A DNA stretch of 64,000 nt from Tamaricihabitans halophyticus (GTDB lineage Bacteria; Actinomycetota; Actinomycetes; Mycobacteriales; Pseudonocardiaceae): contig NZ_SLXQ01000001.1 in assembly GCF_004340875.1 (NCBI RefSeq), positions 1,178,001 through 1,242,000 of the forward strand, written 5' to 3'. Below are positions 43,211-53,003 of the stretch, in pieces. The translations under genes were made by a program, and so were the position numbers. Below the pieces are notes generated by a model. The model was given only the letters and a program-made list of their open reading frames with translations, did not search any database and was not told the DNA's origin. Position 1 is the stretch's first letter; each line of letters opens with the position of its first letter.

Positions 43211-43975
43211 TCAGTCCCTCGCGAAGGCGGAGGCGCCGGCGAGCCGGCGCAGCAGCGCACGGGGCAGCAGCCGGATTCCCGCCACGATCAGCCGGTACTG
43301 GGTGCTCGGCACCGAGATCACCTTGCCTCGACGCAGGTCAGCAAGGCCCTGGTCGACGACCTGGTTGACGTCCAACCAGAGGAACTTGGGGCCGGTCTTG
43401 CTGATACCCGCGCGCTGGTGGAATTCGGTATGGGTGAATCCGGGGCAGACCACGCAGGCGCGCACGCCGGTACCCGCGAGCTGCACGGCCAGCCCCTCGG
43501 TGAACGCGGTGACCCAGGCTTTGCCCGCGGTGTAGGTGGCACCCGCGTCCGGCAGGAACCCGGCGACGCTGGACACGTTCAGTACCGCGCCGCGATCACG
43601 TGCCCGCATGCCGGGCAGTGCCGCCCTGGTCAGTTGCAGCACGCTGGTGACGTTCACATCCAGCTGCGCCTGTAGCCGGGTGACGTCGTTTTCCAGCATT
43701 CCGCCGCCGAGCCCGATGCCGGCGTTGTTGATCAGCAGGTCGACCTCGGTATCCGCGAGCTGGGCAGCCAGCCGGTCCCGATCGGCTGGCACGGTGAGGT
43801 CGGCGGGGAGCACGTCAGCGCGCACGCCAAACCGGCCGCGCAGTTCCTCGGCTAGCTCGGCCAGCCGGTCAGCGGCGCGGGCAACGAGAATCAGGTCGTA
43901 CTGCTCGGCCGCGAGCCGGCGAGCGAAAGCGGCACCGATCCCTGCGGTGGCACCCGTGATGAATGCGGTCGGCAT
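43211..43975 (-). CDS. Short-chain dehydrogenase/reductase
   Basis: 254 residues; GTG 43984 is another possible start. TGATAGIG cofactor loop, [21 protein letters not shown] (catalytic Ser) and [11 protein letters not shown] (YxxxK). Family of YqjQ/DltE-like SDRs with a basic C-terminus ([12 protein letters not shown]). Substrate unknown. Confidence 0.88.
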   Translation of the reverse strand: MPTAFITGATAGIGAAFARRLAAEQYDLILVARAADRLAELAEELRGRFGVRADVLPADLTVPADRDRLAAQLADTEVDLLINNAGIGLGGGMLENDVTRLQAQLDVNVTSVLQLTRAALPGMRARDRGAVLNVSSVAGFLPDAGATYTAGKAWVTAFTEGLAVQLAGTGVRACVVCPGFTHTEFHQRAGISKTGPKFLWLDVNQVVDQGLADLRRGKVISVPSTQYRLIVAGIRLLPRALLRRLAGASAFARD

Positions 43976-44053
43976 GCTCGGCACATTACCGATGTGTCAG
44001 ACGGCGCAGCCGCGCGGGAACGGCCGCGGACGCTGTACCGCAGCACGCTCCAT

Positions 44054-44076
44054 GACCGCGTTCTTCAGGGCTAGCG
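44054..44076 (+). repeat. Dispersed 3'-end repeat, copy 5 (short form, two changes)
   Basis: GACCGCGTTCTTCAGGG plus CTAGCG, three bases before the stop codon (44080-44082) of the upstream minus-strand gene. Confidence 0.65.
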
Positions 44077-44079
44077 CGG

Positions 44080-44772
44080 CTACTGGGCGTCGCTCTCCGG
44101 CACCGCGCGGGCGTGCCGGCCGCGCTCGACGAAGCCGCCCGTGTCCGGGTCCACCACGTCGGCCAGCTCGCCGAGATCGCGCAGCAGGCGCTCCAAACGG
44201 GACGGTCCAACGTTCGGCGGCACGCAGGCGAGCACCCACTCGCCTTCCAGCCAGGCCACGCTGACGTCGCCGCCGAGTTCGTCGGCCGCCTCCACGAGTT
44301 GCTGGCTGATCAGTGGCTGCGCATCGGCCACGTTGTCGGTGAACGCGTAGCGCTGACCGACCGGCCCAAGCAGCTCGGGCATCTCGTCCCGCTGGAACGG
44401 CACGCTGGCCAACCAGAGCTCAAGCAACGTGCGGTGCACGACCTTGCACCGCACCGCGGCTATTACCCCGTGTATCCGTCCATCGCTTTCGATATCGAAA
44501 ACATAAAGCTGACGTCGCCCACTCGTGGTAAACGTTGAGCCGGCAACTACGTCGCGTGCAATCTGTGCGTCGTAGTACCCGATCGCGCCGCCATCCCATT
44601 GGGTGGCGAGCACTCGATCGATCTCGGTCAGCTGCCAGCCGCGCAGGTTCGCCCAGCGCGCCCGCTCCCGGTTCCGCGAGCCCTCCCGCGCCCGATCCAC
44701 CGCGAGCAGCACTAATCCGGCGACCGCGGCAACGGCGGCGATGATGAACCAAACCCACGCAGGTATACCCAC
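44080..44772 (-). CDS. Hypothetical membrane-anchored protein
   Basis: 230 residues from GTG 44772; GTG 44832 is in frame but its purine-rich stretch touches the codon. One helix at ~3-28 (IPAWVWFIIAAVAAVAGLVL), then a soluble domain (RGWQLTEIDRVLATQWDG; YVFDIESDGRIHGVIAAVRC; VAWLEGEWVLACVPPNVGPS). Not recognised. Similar layout to the protein at 42372. Confidence 0.7.
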   Translation of the reverse strand: MGIPAWVWFIIAAVAAVAGLVLLAVDRAREGSRNRERARWANLRGWQLTEIDRVLATQWDGGAIGYYDAQIARDVVAGSTFTTSGRRQLYVFDIESDGRIHGVIAAVRCKVVHRTLLELWLASVPFQRDEMPELLGPVGQRYAFTDNVADAQPLISQQLVEAADELGGDVSVAWLEGEWVLACVPPNVGPSRLERLLRDLGELADVVDPDTGGFVERGRHARAVPESDAQ

Positions 44773-44853
44773 AAAGCGCAGCCTAGTAGGCCGGCTGCGA
44801 TGATTTCTGCCCCCCAACGGGCGTTTCGCCACCCCTCTTTATTTCGATCTTCC

Positions 44854-44893
44854 GTTCGACGGAGCTTGTGTTCGTACCAAAGCTCCGTCGAAC
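44854..44893. terminator. Hairpin terminator of clpB
   Basis: Perfect 14-bp arms GTTCGACGGAGCTT (44854-44867) and complement (44880-44893), 12-base loop, 49 bases after the clpB stop on the minus strand. Confidence 0.75.
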
Positions 44894-44941
44894 ACCGATC
44901 GGGTAGGGTGGTCTCACCCGCCTGGGCGATCCCGGTTCTGC

Positions 44942-47527
44942 TCAGGCGCGATGCACGGTCAGCGCGGCTGTGGTGTCGCCAGCCACGTCGACCCGGACGG
45001 TGTCGCCATCGCGGACCCCACCAGACAGCAGCTCCTTGGCAAGCTGATCACCGATCGCCGACTGCACCAGCCTGCGCAGTGGCCGCGCACCGTATACCGG
45101 GTCGAAACCGTTCAGCGCCAACCATTCGCGCGCTCCTGGGGTGACGTCCAGGGTGAGCCTGCGCTCGCCAAGCCGTTCGGCAAGTTTGGCCACCTGAATA
45201 TCCACAATGGATACCAGTTCGTTGGTGGAAAGGGCGTGGAATACCACCACATCGTCCAGCCGGTTCAGGAACTCCGGCTTGAAGTGCTGGCGAACCACGC
45301 GCAATACCGCGTCGTTGCGCTGCTGCTCATCCAGCGCGGCATCAGCGATCGACTGGGAACCGAGGTTCGAGGTAAGCACCAGGATGGTGTTCCGGAAATC
45401 GACGGTACGCCCCTGGCCATCGGTCAGCCGCCCGTCGTCGAGCACCTGCAACAGTACGTCGAATACGTCCGGGTGAGCCTTTTCCACCTCATCGAGCAGC
45501 ACCACCGAATACGGCCGGCGGCGCACCGATTCGGTCAGCTGCCCGCCCTGGTCGTAGCCGACATATCCGGGCGGTGCCCCGACCAACCGGGCCACGCTGT
45601 GCTTTTCGCTGTACTCGGACATATCGATGCGGATCATCGCGCGCTCGTCGTCGAACAGGAACGCGGCAAGCGATTTGGCCAGCTCGGTCTTGCCGACCCC
45701 GGTCGGACCGAGGAACAGGAAGGAACCGGTTGGCCGATCCGGATCGGCTACCCCGGTCCGCGCCCGGCGTACCGCGTCGGAAACCACGCGAACGGCCTCT
45801 GCCTGGCCGATGACCCGTTCGCCAAGCTCCTCTTCCATCCGCAGCAGCTTGCCGGTCTCGCCCTCCAGCAGCCGGCCGGCGGGAATACCGGTCCATGCCG
45901 CGACCACATCGGCCACATCGTCCGCGCCGACTTCCTCTTTGAGCATTACCTGCTCGTGCTCGGTGGACTCGGTTGCCGACTCCAGTTCCTTTTCTAGCGC
46001 GGGAATCCGCCCGTAGCGCAGTTCTGCCGCGCGCCCGAGGTCGCCATCGCGTTCCGCTCGGTCGGACTCACCACGAACCTGTTCCAGTTGCTCCTTGAGG
46101 TCGCGGATCTTGTCGATCGAGCCCTTCTCGTTCTGCCAGCGCGCGGTGAGCGCGGAAAGTTCCTCGCGCTTCTCGGCGAGTTCGGCACGGAGCGCCGCAC
46201 GCCGTTTCCTTGACTCATCGTCTTCTTCTTTGGACAGCGCCATCTCCTCGATCTCGAGGCGGCGCACGGCGCGCTCCACTTCGTCCACTTCGACCGGTCG
46301 GGAGTCAATCTCCATGCGCAGTCGGGATGCCGCTTCGTCGACAAGGTCGATCGCCTTGTCCGGCAGGAAACGCGCGCTGATGTACCTGTCGGACAGGCTG
46401 GCCGCGGCGACCAGTGCGGAGTCGGTGATCCGCACCCCGTGGTGCACCTCGTAGCGCTCCTTGAGTCCGCGCAGGATGCCGACGGTATCGCCGACCGAAG
46501 GTTCACCGACGAGCACCTGCTGGAAGCGCCGCTCCAGCGCGGGATCCTTCTCGATGCGCTGGCGATACTCGTCCAATGTGGTCGCACCGACCATGCGCAA
46601 CTCGCCTCGGGCGAGCATCGGCTTGATCATGTTCCCGGCATCCATCGCGCCTTCGCCGGTAGCGCCGGCGCCAACGATGGTGTGTAGCTCGTCGATGAAG
46701 GTGATCACCTGACCGTCCGAATCGGTGATCTCCTTGAGGACGGCCTTGAGCCGTTCCTCGAACTCGCCGCGATACTTCGCGCCGGCGACCATCGAACCGA
46801 GGTCCAGCGAGACCACGCGTTTGTTGCGTAGTGACTCGGGCACGTCACCGGCAACGATGCGCTGCGCGAGGCCTTCGGCGATAGCGGTCTTGCCAACGCC
46901 CGGTTCGCCAATCAGCACCGGGTTGTTCTTGGTGCGCCGGGAAAGTACCTGCACGACCCGGCGGATCTCGCTGTCCCTGCCGATCACCGGGTCGAGTTCG
47001 CCGGACCGTGCCTGCTGCGTGAGATCGACGCCGTACTTCTCCAGCGCCTGGTAGGTGTCCTCCGGATCGGGGCTGCTCACCCGCGCGGAGCCACGCACCT
47101 TGACGAAGGCTTCGCGTAGCGCCTCCGCGGTGGCGCCGTGCTTACGCAACAGGTCGGCAACCGCGCCGCCCTCGGCGGCAAGCCCGACCAGCACGTGTTC
47201 GGCCGCGACGTACTCATCGCCCATCTCGGTGGCCAGCCGCTGCGCGTGGGTCAGCGAGCGCACCGCGTCGGCGGAGAACTGCGGGGCGGAGACGGTGGCG
47301 CCGGTGGCCGAGGGCAAGGTCTGGGCGAGTGGCTCGAGTTCGCCGCGCACCTTTTCCGGGTCGGCGCCGACGGCGGAGAGCAACGGCGCCGTGATGCCGT
47401 CACTTTGTGCGAGAAGCGCACCGAGCAGGTGGGCAGGAGCGACATCCGGGTTGCCGTTCATGGTTGCCGCCTGCAAGGCGGACGAGATTGCCTGCTGCGT
47501 CTTGGTTGTCGGGTTGAAAGCGTCCAT
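44942..47527 (-). CDS. clpB: Disaggregase chaperone ClpB
   Basis: 861 residues from ATG 47527 (GAGG 6 bases upstream). N-domain with two Clp repeats (1-145), AAA-1 with Walker A GEPGVGKT and FIDELHT, the coiled-coil M-domain (~400-530, Glu/Arg-rich), AAA-2 with GPTGVGKT and [13 protein letters not shown]. Hexameric ATPase that pulls polypeptides out of aggregates with DnaK. An HspR-type HAIR site 69 bases upstream places it in the HspR regulon with the dnaK operon at 57-62 kb. Confidence 0.96.
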   Translation of the reverse strand: MDAFNPTTKTQQAISSALQAATMNGNPDVAPAHLLGALLAQSDGITAPLLSAVGADPEKVRGELEPLAQTLPSATGATVSAPQFSADAVRSLTHAQRLATEMGDEYVAAEHVLVGLAAEGGAVADLLRKHGATAEALREAFVKVRGSARVSSPDPEDTYQALEKYGVDLTQQARSGELDPVIGRDSEIRRVVQVLSRRTKNNPVLIGEPGVGKTAIAEGLAQRIVAGDVPESLRNKRVVSLDLGSMVAGAKYRGEFEERLKAVLKEITDSDGQVITFIDELHTIVGAGATGEGAMDAGNMIKPMLARGELRMVGATTLDEYRQRIEKDPALERRFQQVLVGEPSVGDTVGILRGLKERYEVHHGVRITDSALVAAASLSDRYISARFLPDKAIDLVDEAASRLRMEIDSRPVEVDEVERAVRRLEIEEMALSKEEDDESRKRRAALRAELAEKREELSALTARWQNEKGSIDKIRDLKEQLEQVRGESDRAERDGDLGRAAELRYGRIPALEKELESATESTEHEQVMLKEEVGADDVADVVAAWTGIPAGRLLEGETGKLLRMEEELGERVIGQAEAVRVVSDAVRRARTGVADPDRPTGSFLFLGPTGVGKTELAKSLAAFLFDDERAMIRIDMSEYSEKHSVARLVGAPPGYVGYDQGGQLTESVRRRPYSVVLLDEVEKAHPDVFDVLLQVLDDGRLTDGQGRTVDFRNTILVLTSNLGSQSIADAALDEQQRNDAVLRVVRQHFKPEFLNRLDDVVVFHALSTNELVSIVDIQVAKLAERLGERRLTLDVTPGAREWLALNGFDPVYGARPLRRLVQSAIGDQLAKELLSGGVRDGDTVRVDVAGDTTAALTVHRA

Positions 47528-47595
47528 TCCCATCCTCGCGTCGTACGTGCCTACAGCCTCTCGCACTGGCCGTCTGCATGTACAACGTCAGGAAA

Positions 47596-47616
47596 GTTGA
47601 GTTAGTTCCACTCAAG
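47596..47616. promoter_or_regulatory. HAIR site (HspR operator) of clpB
   Basis: On the minus strand CTTGAGT, 7 bases, ACTCAAC: one mismatch to the HAIR consensus CTTGAGT-N7-ACTCAAG. The repressor HspR is encoded at 57330-57776. Confidence 0.88.
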
Positions 47617-47632
47617 TTATCGAACACGTTCC

Positions 47633-47659
47633 GTGATCGCGTTCTTTAAGGATCTTGCC
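47633..47659 (+). repeat. Dispersed 3'-end repeat, copy 6
   Basis: GTGATCGCGTTCTTTAAGG followed by ATCTTGCC. Lies in the 363-base gap between clpB and the MFS gene; this copy is not at a gene end. Confidence 0.7.
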
Positions 47660-47785
47660 ATCCCTTAGTGCAGTCACGGCGCGCCCGGAACAGTTTCCCA
47701 GGCTCACGCCGGCCCGTCAGAGCCTCGCCAACGAGCCGGCCGAGGAGAAACGACGCGAGGGGGCCGGGCCGGCTGCGCCTACCGA

Positions 47786-47811
47786 ACCGCGTTCTTTAAG
47801 GATCTTGCGGT
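47786..47811 (+). repeat. Dispersed 3'-end repeat, copy 7
   Basis: ACCGCGTTCTTTAAGG followed by ATCTTGCGGT, the cleanest copy of the ATCTTGCGG form. First of three copies within 101 bases. Confidence 0.8.
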
Positions 47812-47819
47812 GACACTGC

Positions 47820-47844
47820 GTGACAGCATTCTTTAAGGTTAGCG
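47820..47844 (+). repeat. Dispersed 3'-end repeat, copy 8 (short form)
   Basis: GTGACAGCATTCTTTAAGG plus TTAGCG, nine bases after copy 7. Confidence 0.78.
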
Positions 47845-47863
47845 CGATCCGGACACGCTCCGC

Positions 47864-47886
47864 GACCGCGTTCTTTAAGGTTAGCG
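47864..47886 (+). repeat. Dispersed 3'-end repeat, copy 9 (short form)
   Basis: GACCGCGTTCTTTAAGG plus TTAGCG, five bases before the MFS stop (47891-47893). Confidence 0.8.
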
Positions 47887-47890
47887 AGGT

Positions 47891-49495
47891 TCAGGGATAC
47901 TGCCGGGTGGTTTCGGGTTCCAGGTCCAGCGTGCTGCGTAGCGGGGTCTCCTTGATGAACAGCACCGAGACCAGTGTGACCACGGCGATGATCGCGGCGA
48001 TCCCGAAGATCTTGCCGGTCGCGTCGCCGTAGGCCGCCCGCACGATCTCGCGGATCGGGCCAGGCACCGCGTCCAGGTTCATCGTGCCGCCACCACCGTT
48101 GAGCGCATTGCCAGCCGGCAGGCCGCGGTCGGCGAGCGTACTGGTGATGTACTCGCTGACCTTGGTCGCCAGCACCGCGCCGAGCACCGACACCCCTGCC
48201 GAACCACCGAGCGTGCGGAAGAACGTGACCACGGCCGTCGAGGAGCCCATATCCTGCATCGGGATGGTGTTCTGCACGACAAGCACGAGGTTCTGCATCA
48301 GTGCGCCAACGCCGATCCCCATCAGCGCCAGGTAGCAGCCCATCAGCGTCAGATTCGTGCCGGCATCCACCGTGCTGAGCAGCGTCAAGCCGATCACCAG
48401 CACGATCGAACCGCCGACCAGGAACGGCTTGGTCCTACCGGTACGCGAGATGATCTGCCCCGCGATGGTCGAGGACAGGAACAGACCAAGCACCATCGGG
48501 ATGGTCATCAGACCCGCGTGCGTCGGTGAATACCCGCGCGCGATCTGGTAGTACTGCCCGAGGAACACCGCACCGCCGAACATCGCGGTGCCGACCGCCA
48601 TGGTGCCAAGCACCGCCAGCGTGAAGGTCCGGTTGGTGAACAGCCGCAGCGGCACAACCGGCTCGCTGGCCCGCGACTCAACGAACAGCGCGAAGCCAAG
48701 CAGCACCACCGCGCCACCAACGAACAGCGCGCTCGGCAGGGACGCCCAAGCGAAGTCCTTGCCCGCCAGCGAGGTCCAGATCAACAGCAGCGCCACGCCC
48801 CCGACGATCAACGTCGCGCCCAGCCAGTCGATCTTCACCTTGCGCTTGAGCAGTGGCAACTTCAATGTCCGGCCAAGCACGATGAACGCGAGCACCGCGA
48901 TCGGCGCGGTCACCCAGAAGCACCAGCGCCAGCCGAGCGGCGAGTCCACGATGAGACCACCGAGCAGCGGCCCGGACACCGTGGCGACCGCGAAGGTGGC
49001 GCCGATGTACCCGCTGTACTTACCCCGCTCCCTCGGGGAGATCATCGCGGCCAGCACGACCTGCACCAGCGCCTGCATACCGCCCATCCCCACGCCTTGC
49101 AGCGCACGACAGGCGATCAGCTCGGGCATCGAGCTGGCAAAGCCGCCGAGCACCGAACCGGCCACGAAGATGACGATGGCCAGCTGGTAGAGCAGTTTCT
49201 TGCTGAACAGGTCGGAAAGTTTGCCCCAGATTGGCGTCGTCGCCGTCGAGGTGAGTAGCATCGCCGTGACGACCCAGGTGAACTGGCTCTGCGTGCCGTC
49301 CAGATCCGCGAGGATCGTCGGCAGCGCGTTCGACACGATCGTCGAAGACAGGATCGCTACCAGCAGCGCGAGTAACAGGCCGGAGAATGCCTCCATGACC
49401 TGCCGATGGGTCATCGATTGCGGCTCGGCTCCCGCCTCGCTCGCATGCTTGGCACGACGCCGCGCGTCGCGCGTCTCAGTTACCGCGGACGTCAC
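47891..49495 (-). CDS. MFS drug/H+ antiporter, DHA2 family (14 helices)
   Basis: 534 residues. Motif C-like and motif A regions are visible: TATTPIWGKLSDLFSKKLL, ALQGVGMGGMQALVQVVLAA, SGPLLGGLIVDSPLGWRWCF. Length and helix count fit the 14-helix DHA2 efflux pumps. Starts at GTG 49495 overlapping the MarR stop (GTGA), so MarR is expected to control it. The end lies beside three dispersed repeats. Confidence 0.92.
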   Translation of the reverse strand: MTSAVTETRDARRRAKHASEAGAEPQSMTHRQVMEAFSGLLLALLVAILSSTIVSNALPTILADLDGTQSQFTWVVTAMLLTSTATTPIWGKLSDLFSKKLLYQLAIVIFVAGSVLGGFASSMPELIACRALQGVGMGGMQALVQVVLAAMISPRERGKYSGYIGATFAVATVSGPLLGGLIVDSPLGWRWCFWVTAPIAVLAFIVLGRTLKLPLLKRKVKIDWLGATLIVGGVALLLIWTSLAGKDFAWASLPSALFVGGAVVLLGFALFVESRASEPVVPLRLFTNRTFTLAVLGTMAVGTAMFGGAVFLGQYYQIARGYSPTHAGLMTIPMVLGLFLSSTIAGQIISRTGRTKPFLVGGSIVLVIGLTLLSTVDAGTNLTLMGCYLALMGIGVGALMQNLVLVVQNTIPMQDMGSSTAVVTFFRTLGGSAGVSVLGAVLATKVSEYITSTLADRGLPAGNALNGGGGTMNLDAVPGPIREIVRAAYGDATGKIFGIAAIIAVVTLVSVLFIKETPLRSTLDLEPETTRQYP

Positions 49496-49980
49496 TGACC
49501 TCCATCCACTCCTGCGGTCACGGGGGAGCGCCCCGCATCGACCGCGGCCCGCAAATCCTTGTTCACCGCGCCGAGCTCACCGATCAGCTCCGTCACGCGC
49601 TCGTCGTCCCAGTCGGCCAGGGCGTGCTGTAGCAGCTCGGCGTGCAGCTCCTTCCAACGCATCAGCGCCTGCTCGCCGGCAGCCGAGGCGCGCACCAGCG
49701 CGGCCCTGCCGTCTTCCGGTGCGGGTCGGCGTTCCACCAGGCCAGCGTCGATCAGCTGACCCAACTGCCTGCTGATCACCGACAGGTCCACCATGCGCCG
49801 GTTGGCCAGCTCGGACGGCCGGCACTCGCCGCACCGATGCAACTCGCCGAGCAGGCTGATCGTGGCCGGATGCAGCTCACTTTCGCCCTGCCACCACTGC
49901 GCGAACCAGGCATGCTGCAACTGCGCGGCCAGCCGGAGCTGCCGAAACAGCTCCACACACGACTCGTAGCTTGGGCGCAT
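49492..49980 (-). CDS. MarR-family repressor of the efflux pump
   Basis: 162 residues from ATG 49980. Winged helix with LHPATISLLGELHRCGECRP, LANRRMVDLSVISRQLGQLI and the wing RRPAPEDGRAALVRAS. Co-transcribed with and overlapping the MFS gene; probably releases DNA on binding the pump's substrate. Confidence 0.9.
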   Translation of the reverse strand: MRPSYESCVELFRQLRLAAQLQHAWFAQWWQGESELHPATISLLGELHRCGECRPSELANRRMVDLSVISRQLGQLIDAGLVERRPAPEDGRAALVRASAAGEQALMRWKELHAELLQHALADWDDERVTELIGELGAVNKDLRAAVDAGRSPVTAGVDGGQ

Positions 49981-50012
49981 GGCCCACACACCTTCCGCGG
50001 ATCGCCCGCCAA

Positions 50013-50037
50013 ATAGTTGATTGCTGACTACAACTAT
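50013..50037. promoter_or_regulatory. Inverted repeat ATAGTTG-N11-CAACTAT, candidate MarR operator
   Basis: A 7-bp perfect dyad 33 bases upstream of the MarR start, with GTTGCC-N3-GGCAAC at 50047-50061 just behind it. Both share the GTTG half. Fits an autoregulated marR-pump operon. Confidence 0.5.
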
Positions 50038-50211
50038 ACGCCTTTAGTTGCCTACGGCAACCAAGTACCAGAGTTATCCACATCACTCGATCGGGTAGTT
50101 GCTAAGAAAGTTGCGTCCCCAGCACGCAGCCCGACCAGCCAGTAAACGAATGTGACAACTTTTTCGGGAAAGGCTTGCGCTCACCACCTACATACGCTGC
50201 ACTTTTCAGCC

Positions 50212-51834
50212 ATGTCAGCGCTGTTAGCCTCTGCCCCGACCGAGGCATCGTCGATCACGAACCTCGCCGCTTCGGGCGGCGTCCTCGCGCAAAGCGACGG
50301 CGCCGAGTCCGGCATCCTGAAATCCATCGAAGACGGCATCAACACCGTCTTCGACCCAATCACCACGGCGGTCTCGGAGTTCGTCTTCTACGAGATCAAC
50401 ATCTTTGGTGCGCAGTTCCCGTGGATCGTAGCCTGGCTGATCCTCGGCGCCACGGTGTTCACCATCTATTTCGGATTTATCCAGTTCCGGAACATCCGAC
50501 TCGCACTCCAACTCGTTCGCGGCAAATACACCAAGGGCGATGAACCAGGCGAGATCAGCCATTTCCAGGCACTGAGTTCTGCCCTGTCCGGCACGGTCGG
50601 AATGGGCAACGTCGCCGGTGTCGGTGTCGCCGTCACGATCGGTGGCGCGGGCGCCACATTCTGGATGATCGTCGCCGGTCTGCTCGGTATGTGCACCAAG
50701 TTCGTGGAGTGCACGCTGGGTGTGAAGTACCGCGAGGTACACGAGGACGGCACCGTTTCCGGCGGCCCGATGCACTACCTGCGCAAGGGCGTCGCAGAAC
50801 GTCTTGGTGGCAGCAAGGGGCGGATCATCGGAACGGGACTGGCGGTCGGCTCCGCACTGATGCTGCTGCTGTTCGCCTTCGCTGGCGGCAACATGCTCCA
50901 GGCGAACCAGACCTTCGCCCAGCTGCGGGATGTCACCGGCGGTGACGACGGTTTCCTCGGCAACGACGGCGCGGCACTGATCTTCGGAATCATCCTCGCG
51001 CTGGTCGTCGGCGCGGTGATTATCGGTGGCATCAAGTCGATCGGCAAGGTGACCAGCAGGCTGGTGCCCGCCATGACGATCATCTATGTCGCTGCCTCGC
51101 TGATCGTCATCCTGACGAACATCGTCGACGTACCGGCGGCCTTCGAGGCAATCGTGCGTGGCGCGTTCGCGCCGGAAAGCGTGGCTGGTGGGGCCATCGG
51201 TGCGATGATCGTCGGCTTCCAGCGCGCGGCTTTCTCCAACGAAGCTGGCCTCGGTTCCGCCCCGATCGCGCACTCCGCAGTAAAGACCAAGCATCCCGCG
51301 ACCGAGGGCCTGGTTGCACTGCTCGAACCGTTCGTGGACACGGTGGTCATTTGCACGATGACCGCGCTGACCATCGTGATCGCCAACCCGGCGTTCTGGG
51401 TGGAGGCACAGGAAACGGTGCAGGCCGGCGGCGAGGTGCCGGATGGCGTAACGGTGACCTCGGAGGCTTACGGCACCGTACTGCCCGGCTTCCCGTATGT
51501 GCTGACGGTCGCCGTGGTGCTCTTCGCAGTGTCCACGATCATCACCTGGGGCTACTACGGGCAGAAGTCCTGGACGTTCCTATTCGGTAAGAGCAGGCGA
51601 GCGGAGCGCACCTACCAGGTCGTTTACGTGCTGCTCACGGTCTGCGGCACGGTGCTGACACTGGGCGCGGTGCTCGACTTCGCGGACGCGATGGTGTTCA
51701 TGAGCGCGCTGTTCAATATCGCGGGGCTCTACATACTCGCACCGGTCGTCAAACGTGAGGTCAAAGCGTGGAAGGCCAAGGTACGCAGCGGCGAGATCAA
51801 GAAACTGAATAAAGCCGACAAAATAAGCAGATAG
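50212..51834 (+). CDS. Alanine/glycine:Na+ symporter (AgcS family)
   Basis: 540 residues from ATG 50212; GTG 50152 is an in-frame alternative and neither has a good ribosome binding site. Family blocks: ALSSALSGTVGMGNVAGVGV, AGLLGMCTKFVECTLGVKYRE, GPMHYLRKGVAERLG, AFSNEAGLGSAPIAHSAVKT. About ten helices. Imports alanine or glycine with sodium. No glycine riboswitch-like structure was seen upstream. Confidence 0.9.
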   Translation: MSALLASAPTEASSITNLAASGGVLAQSDGAESGILKSIEDGINTVFDPITTAVSEFVFYEINIFGAQFPWIVAWLILGATVFTIYFGFIQFRNIRLALQLVRGKYTKGDEPGEISHFQALSSALSGTVGMGNVAGVGVAVTIGGAGATFWMIVAGLLGMCTKFVECTLGVKYREVHEDGTVSGGPMHYLRKGVAERLGGSKGRIIGTGLAVGSALMLLLFAFAGGNMLQANQTFAQLRDVTGGDDGFLGNDGAALIFGIILALVVGAVIIGGIKSIGKVTSRLVPAMTIIYVAASLIVILTNIVDVPAAFEAIVRGAFAPESVAGGAIGAMIVGFQRAAFSNEAGLGSAPIAHSAVKTKHPATEGLVALLEPFVDTVVICTMTALTIVIANPAFWVEAQETVQAGGEVPDGVTVTSEAYGTVLPGFPYVLTVAVVLFAVSTIITWGYYGQKSWTFLFGKSRRAERTYQVVYVLLTVCGTVLTLGAVLDFADAMVFMSALFNIAGLYILAPVVKREVKAWKAKVRSGEIKKLNKADKISR

Positions 51835-51854
51835 CAGACGAACTGTTCTGGTGT

Positions 51855-51891
51855 TCGGCCCCGTACTGGCCCAGTTCCGGTGCGGGGCCGA
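51855..51891. terminator. Bidirectional hairpin terminator
   Basis: CGGCCCCG (51856-51863) with CGGGGCCG (51883-51890) plus a flanking T-A pair, between the convergent symporter and tRNA-binding genes. Confidence 0.65.
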
Positions 51892-51903
51892 GCTGTTTCC
51901 AGG

Positions 51904-52251
51904 TCAGGCGATCACTTCACCCGGCTGCGCGCCGTCGTCCGGCCGCAACAGCCGGACCAGCTCATCGTCCGCACCGATCGCGCCGAGCAGCAGGAACTCG
52001 CTGGTGAACCCGGCGATCCGCTTCTTGCCCAGGTTCACCGCGCAGACCACCAGCCGGTCCAGCAGCTCCGCTTCGGTGTAGTTGGTGACCTGTGCGCTGG
52101 TCCAGCGCTTGCCGAACTCGCCGAAGTCGACGGCGATCTGCCACGCGGGCTTACGCGCCTTCGGGAAGGGCCGCACCTCTACGATCCGGCCGACCCGCAG
52201 ATCAACCGCGAAGAACGCGTCGGGATTGTCTGGCTTCTGTTCCGGCTGCAT
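51904..52251 (-). CDS. CsaA-like tRNA-binding-domain protein
   Basis: 115 residues. A stand-alone tRNA-binding OB fold: FFAVDLRVGRIVEVRPFPKA, ARKPAWQIAVDFGEFGKRWT, VVCAVNLGKKRIAGFTSEFL. Same family as Bacillus CsaA, a dimeric chaperone/tRNA-binding protein. Confidence 0.88.
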   Translation of the reverse strand: MQPEQKPDNPDAFFAVDLRVGRIVEVRPFPKARKPAWQIAVDFGEFGKRWTSAQVTNYTEAELLDRLVVCAVNLGKKRIAGFTSEFLLLGAIGADDELVRLLRPDDGAQPGEVIA

Positions 52252-52264
52252 CCGCGCATGTTAA

Positions 52265-52293
52265 ACCGCAAGGCCCCTACGGAACGCGGTCAC
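52265..52293 (-). repeat. Dispersed 3'-end repeat, degenerate copy
   Basis: Minus strand GTGACCGCGTTCCGTAGGG followed by GCCTTGCGGT. Ends are conserved, the CTTTAA core is decayed. It overlaps the TGA stop of the MarR gene at 52290. Confidence 0.5.
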
Positions 52294-52781
52294 CGGGAGC
52301 GCGGCTCGAGGCCGGTGTTGAACTTGCCGAGCAGCCGGCCGAACTCGCTGGCATCCGCGGTGGACCAGCTGGTGAAGGTATCCCGCAGCCGTTGGCTACG
52401 GCGCGCGCGGACCGCGGTGAGCCGTTCCCTGCCGGCCTCGGTCAGTTGCACCAGGCGCGCCCTGCCGTCGGTAGGGTCGATCACCCGCTCGATAAGCGAC
52501 AATTCCTCAAGTCGGGCGATCTGCCGGCTGACGGTGGATTTGTCCAGTCCGGACTTGTCCACAACCTCGGCCGCCCGCACCGGCTCGATATCGCTCAGCC
52601 GAACCAGCAGCGCGTAGGCGGCCGAATCCAGCTCGGGGTGCACTTCGGCGGCGATACTCAGGGAGAAGCTGCGCGCCCGTGCGAACAACACGGACAGCTC
52701 CCGCTCAATGGCGGTCGCGGCTTCCTCCCTTGCCGCGTGGTCAGCCTCGGCTTCCGGCTGCGGCTCGTCCTGCTCGACCAC
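52290..52781 (-). CDS. MarR-family regulator, divergent from flavohaemoglobin
   Basis: 163 residues from GTG 52781, chosen because AGAGGA lies 5 bases upstream; the frame runs on by 200 codons but only as a shadow of the next gene. HTH: LDSAAYALLVRLSDIEPVRA, DKSGLDKSTVSRQIARLEEL, wing DPTDGRARLVQLT. The ~220-base divergent gap to the flavohaemoglobin suggests it may control that gene. Confidence 0.85.
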   Translation of the reverse strand: MVEQDEPQPEAEADHAAREEAATAIERELSVLFARARSFSLSIAAEVHPELDSAAYALLVRLSDIEPVRAAEVVDKSGLDKSTVSRQIARLEELSLIERVIDPTDGRARLVQLTEAGRERLTAVRARRSQRLRDTFTSWSTADASEFGRLLGKFNTGLEPRSR

Positions 52782-53003
52782 GACCGTCCTCTCGTCACCT
52801 AATGTAGTCGCACGCCACACTCTAGAGCCCAAACTCACCCATTTGTCGCATTCGGCCCTATTCAGGGTAGCGTTGCCCACCCAGTGCTGTTCCTGGGGCG
52901 GACAAGCGCCGATTTTATGGCTACTCTCAGGCTGTCGGGGGCCGGTGTCGCCCAGGACAGACCTACCGAAGAGCGGAAAGACCATGGAGTTCGTGCCCCG
53001 ACC

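Noticed and set aside
50062-50211. Possible glycine riboswitch before the Na+/alanine symporter
   Set aside because: I looked for the paired conserved stems and found no matching motif.
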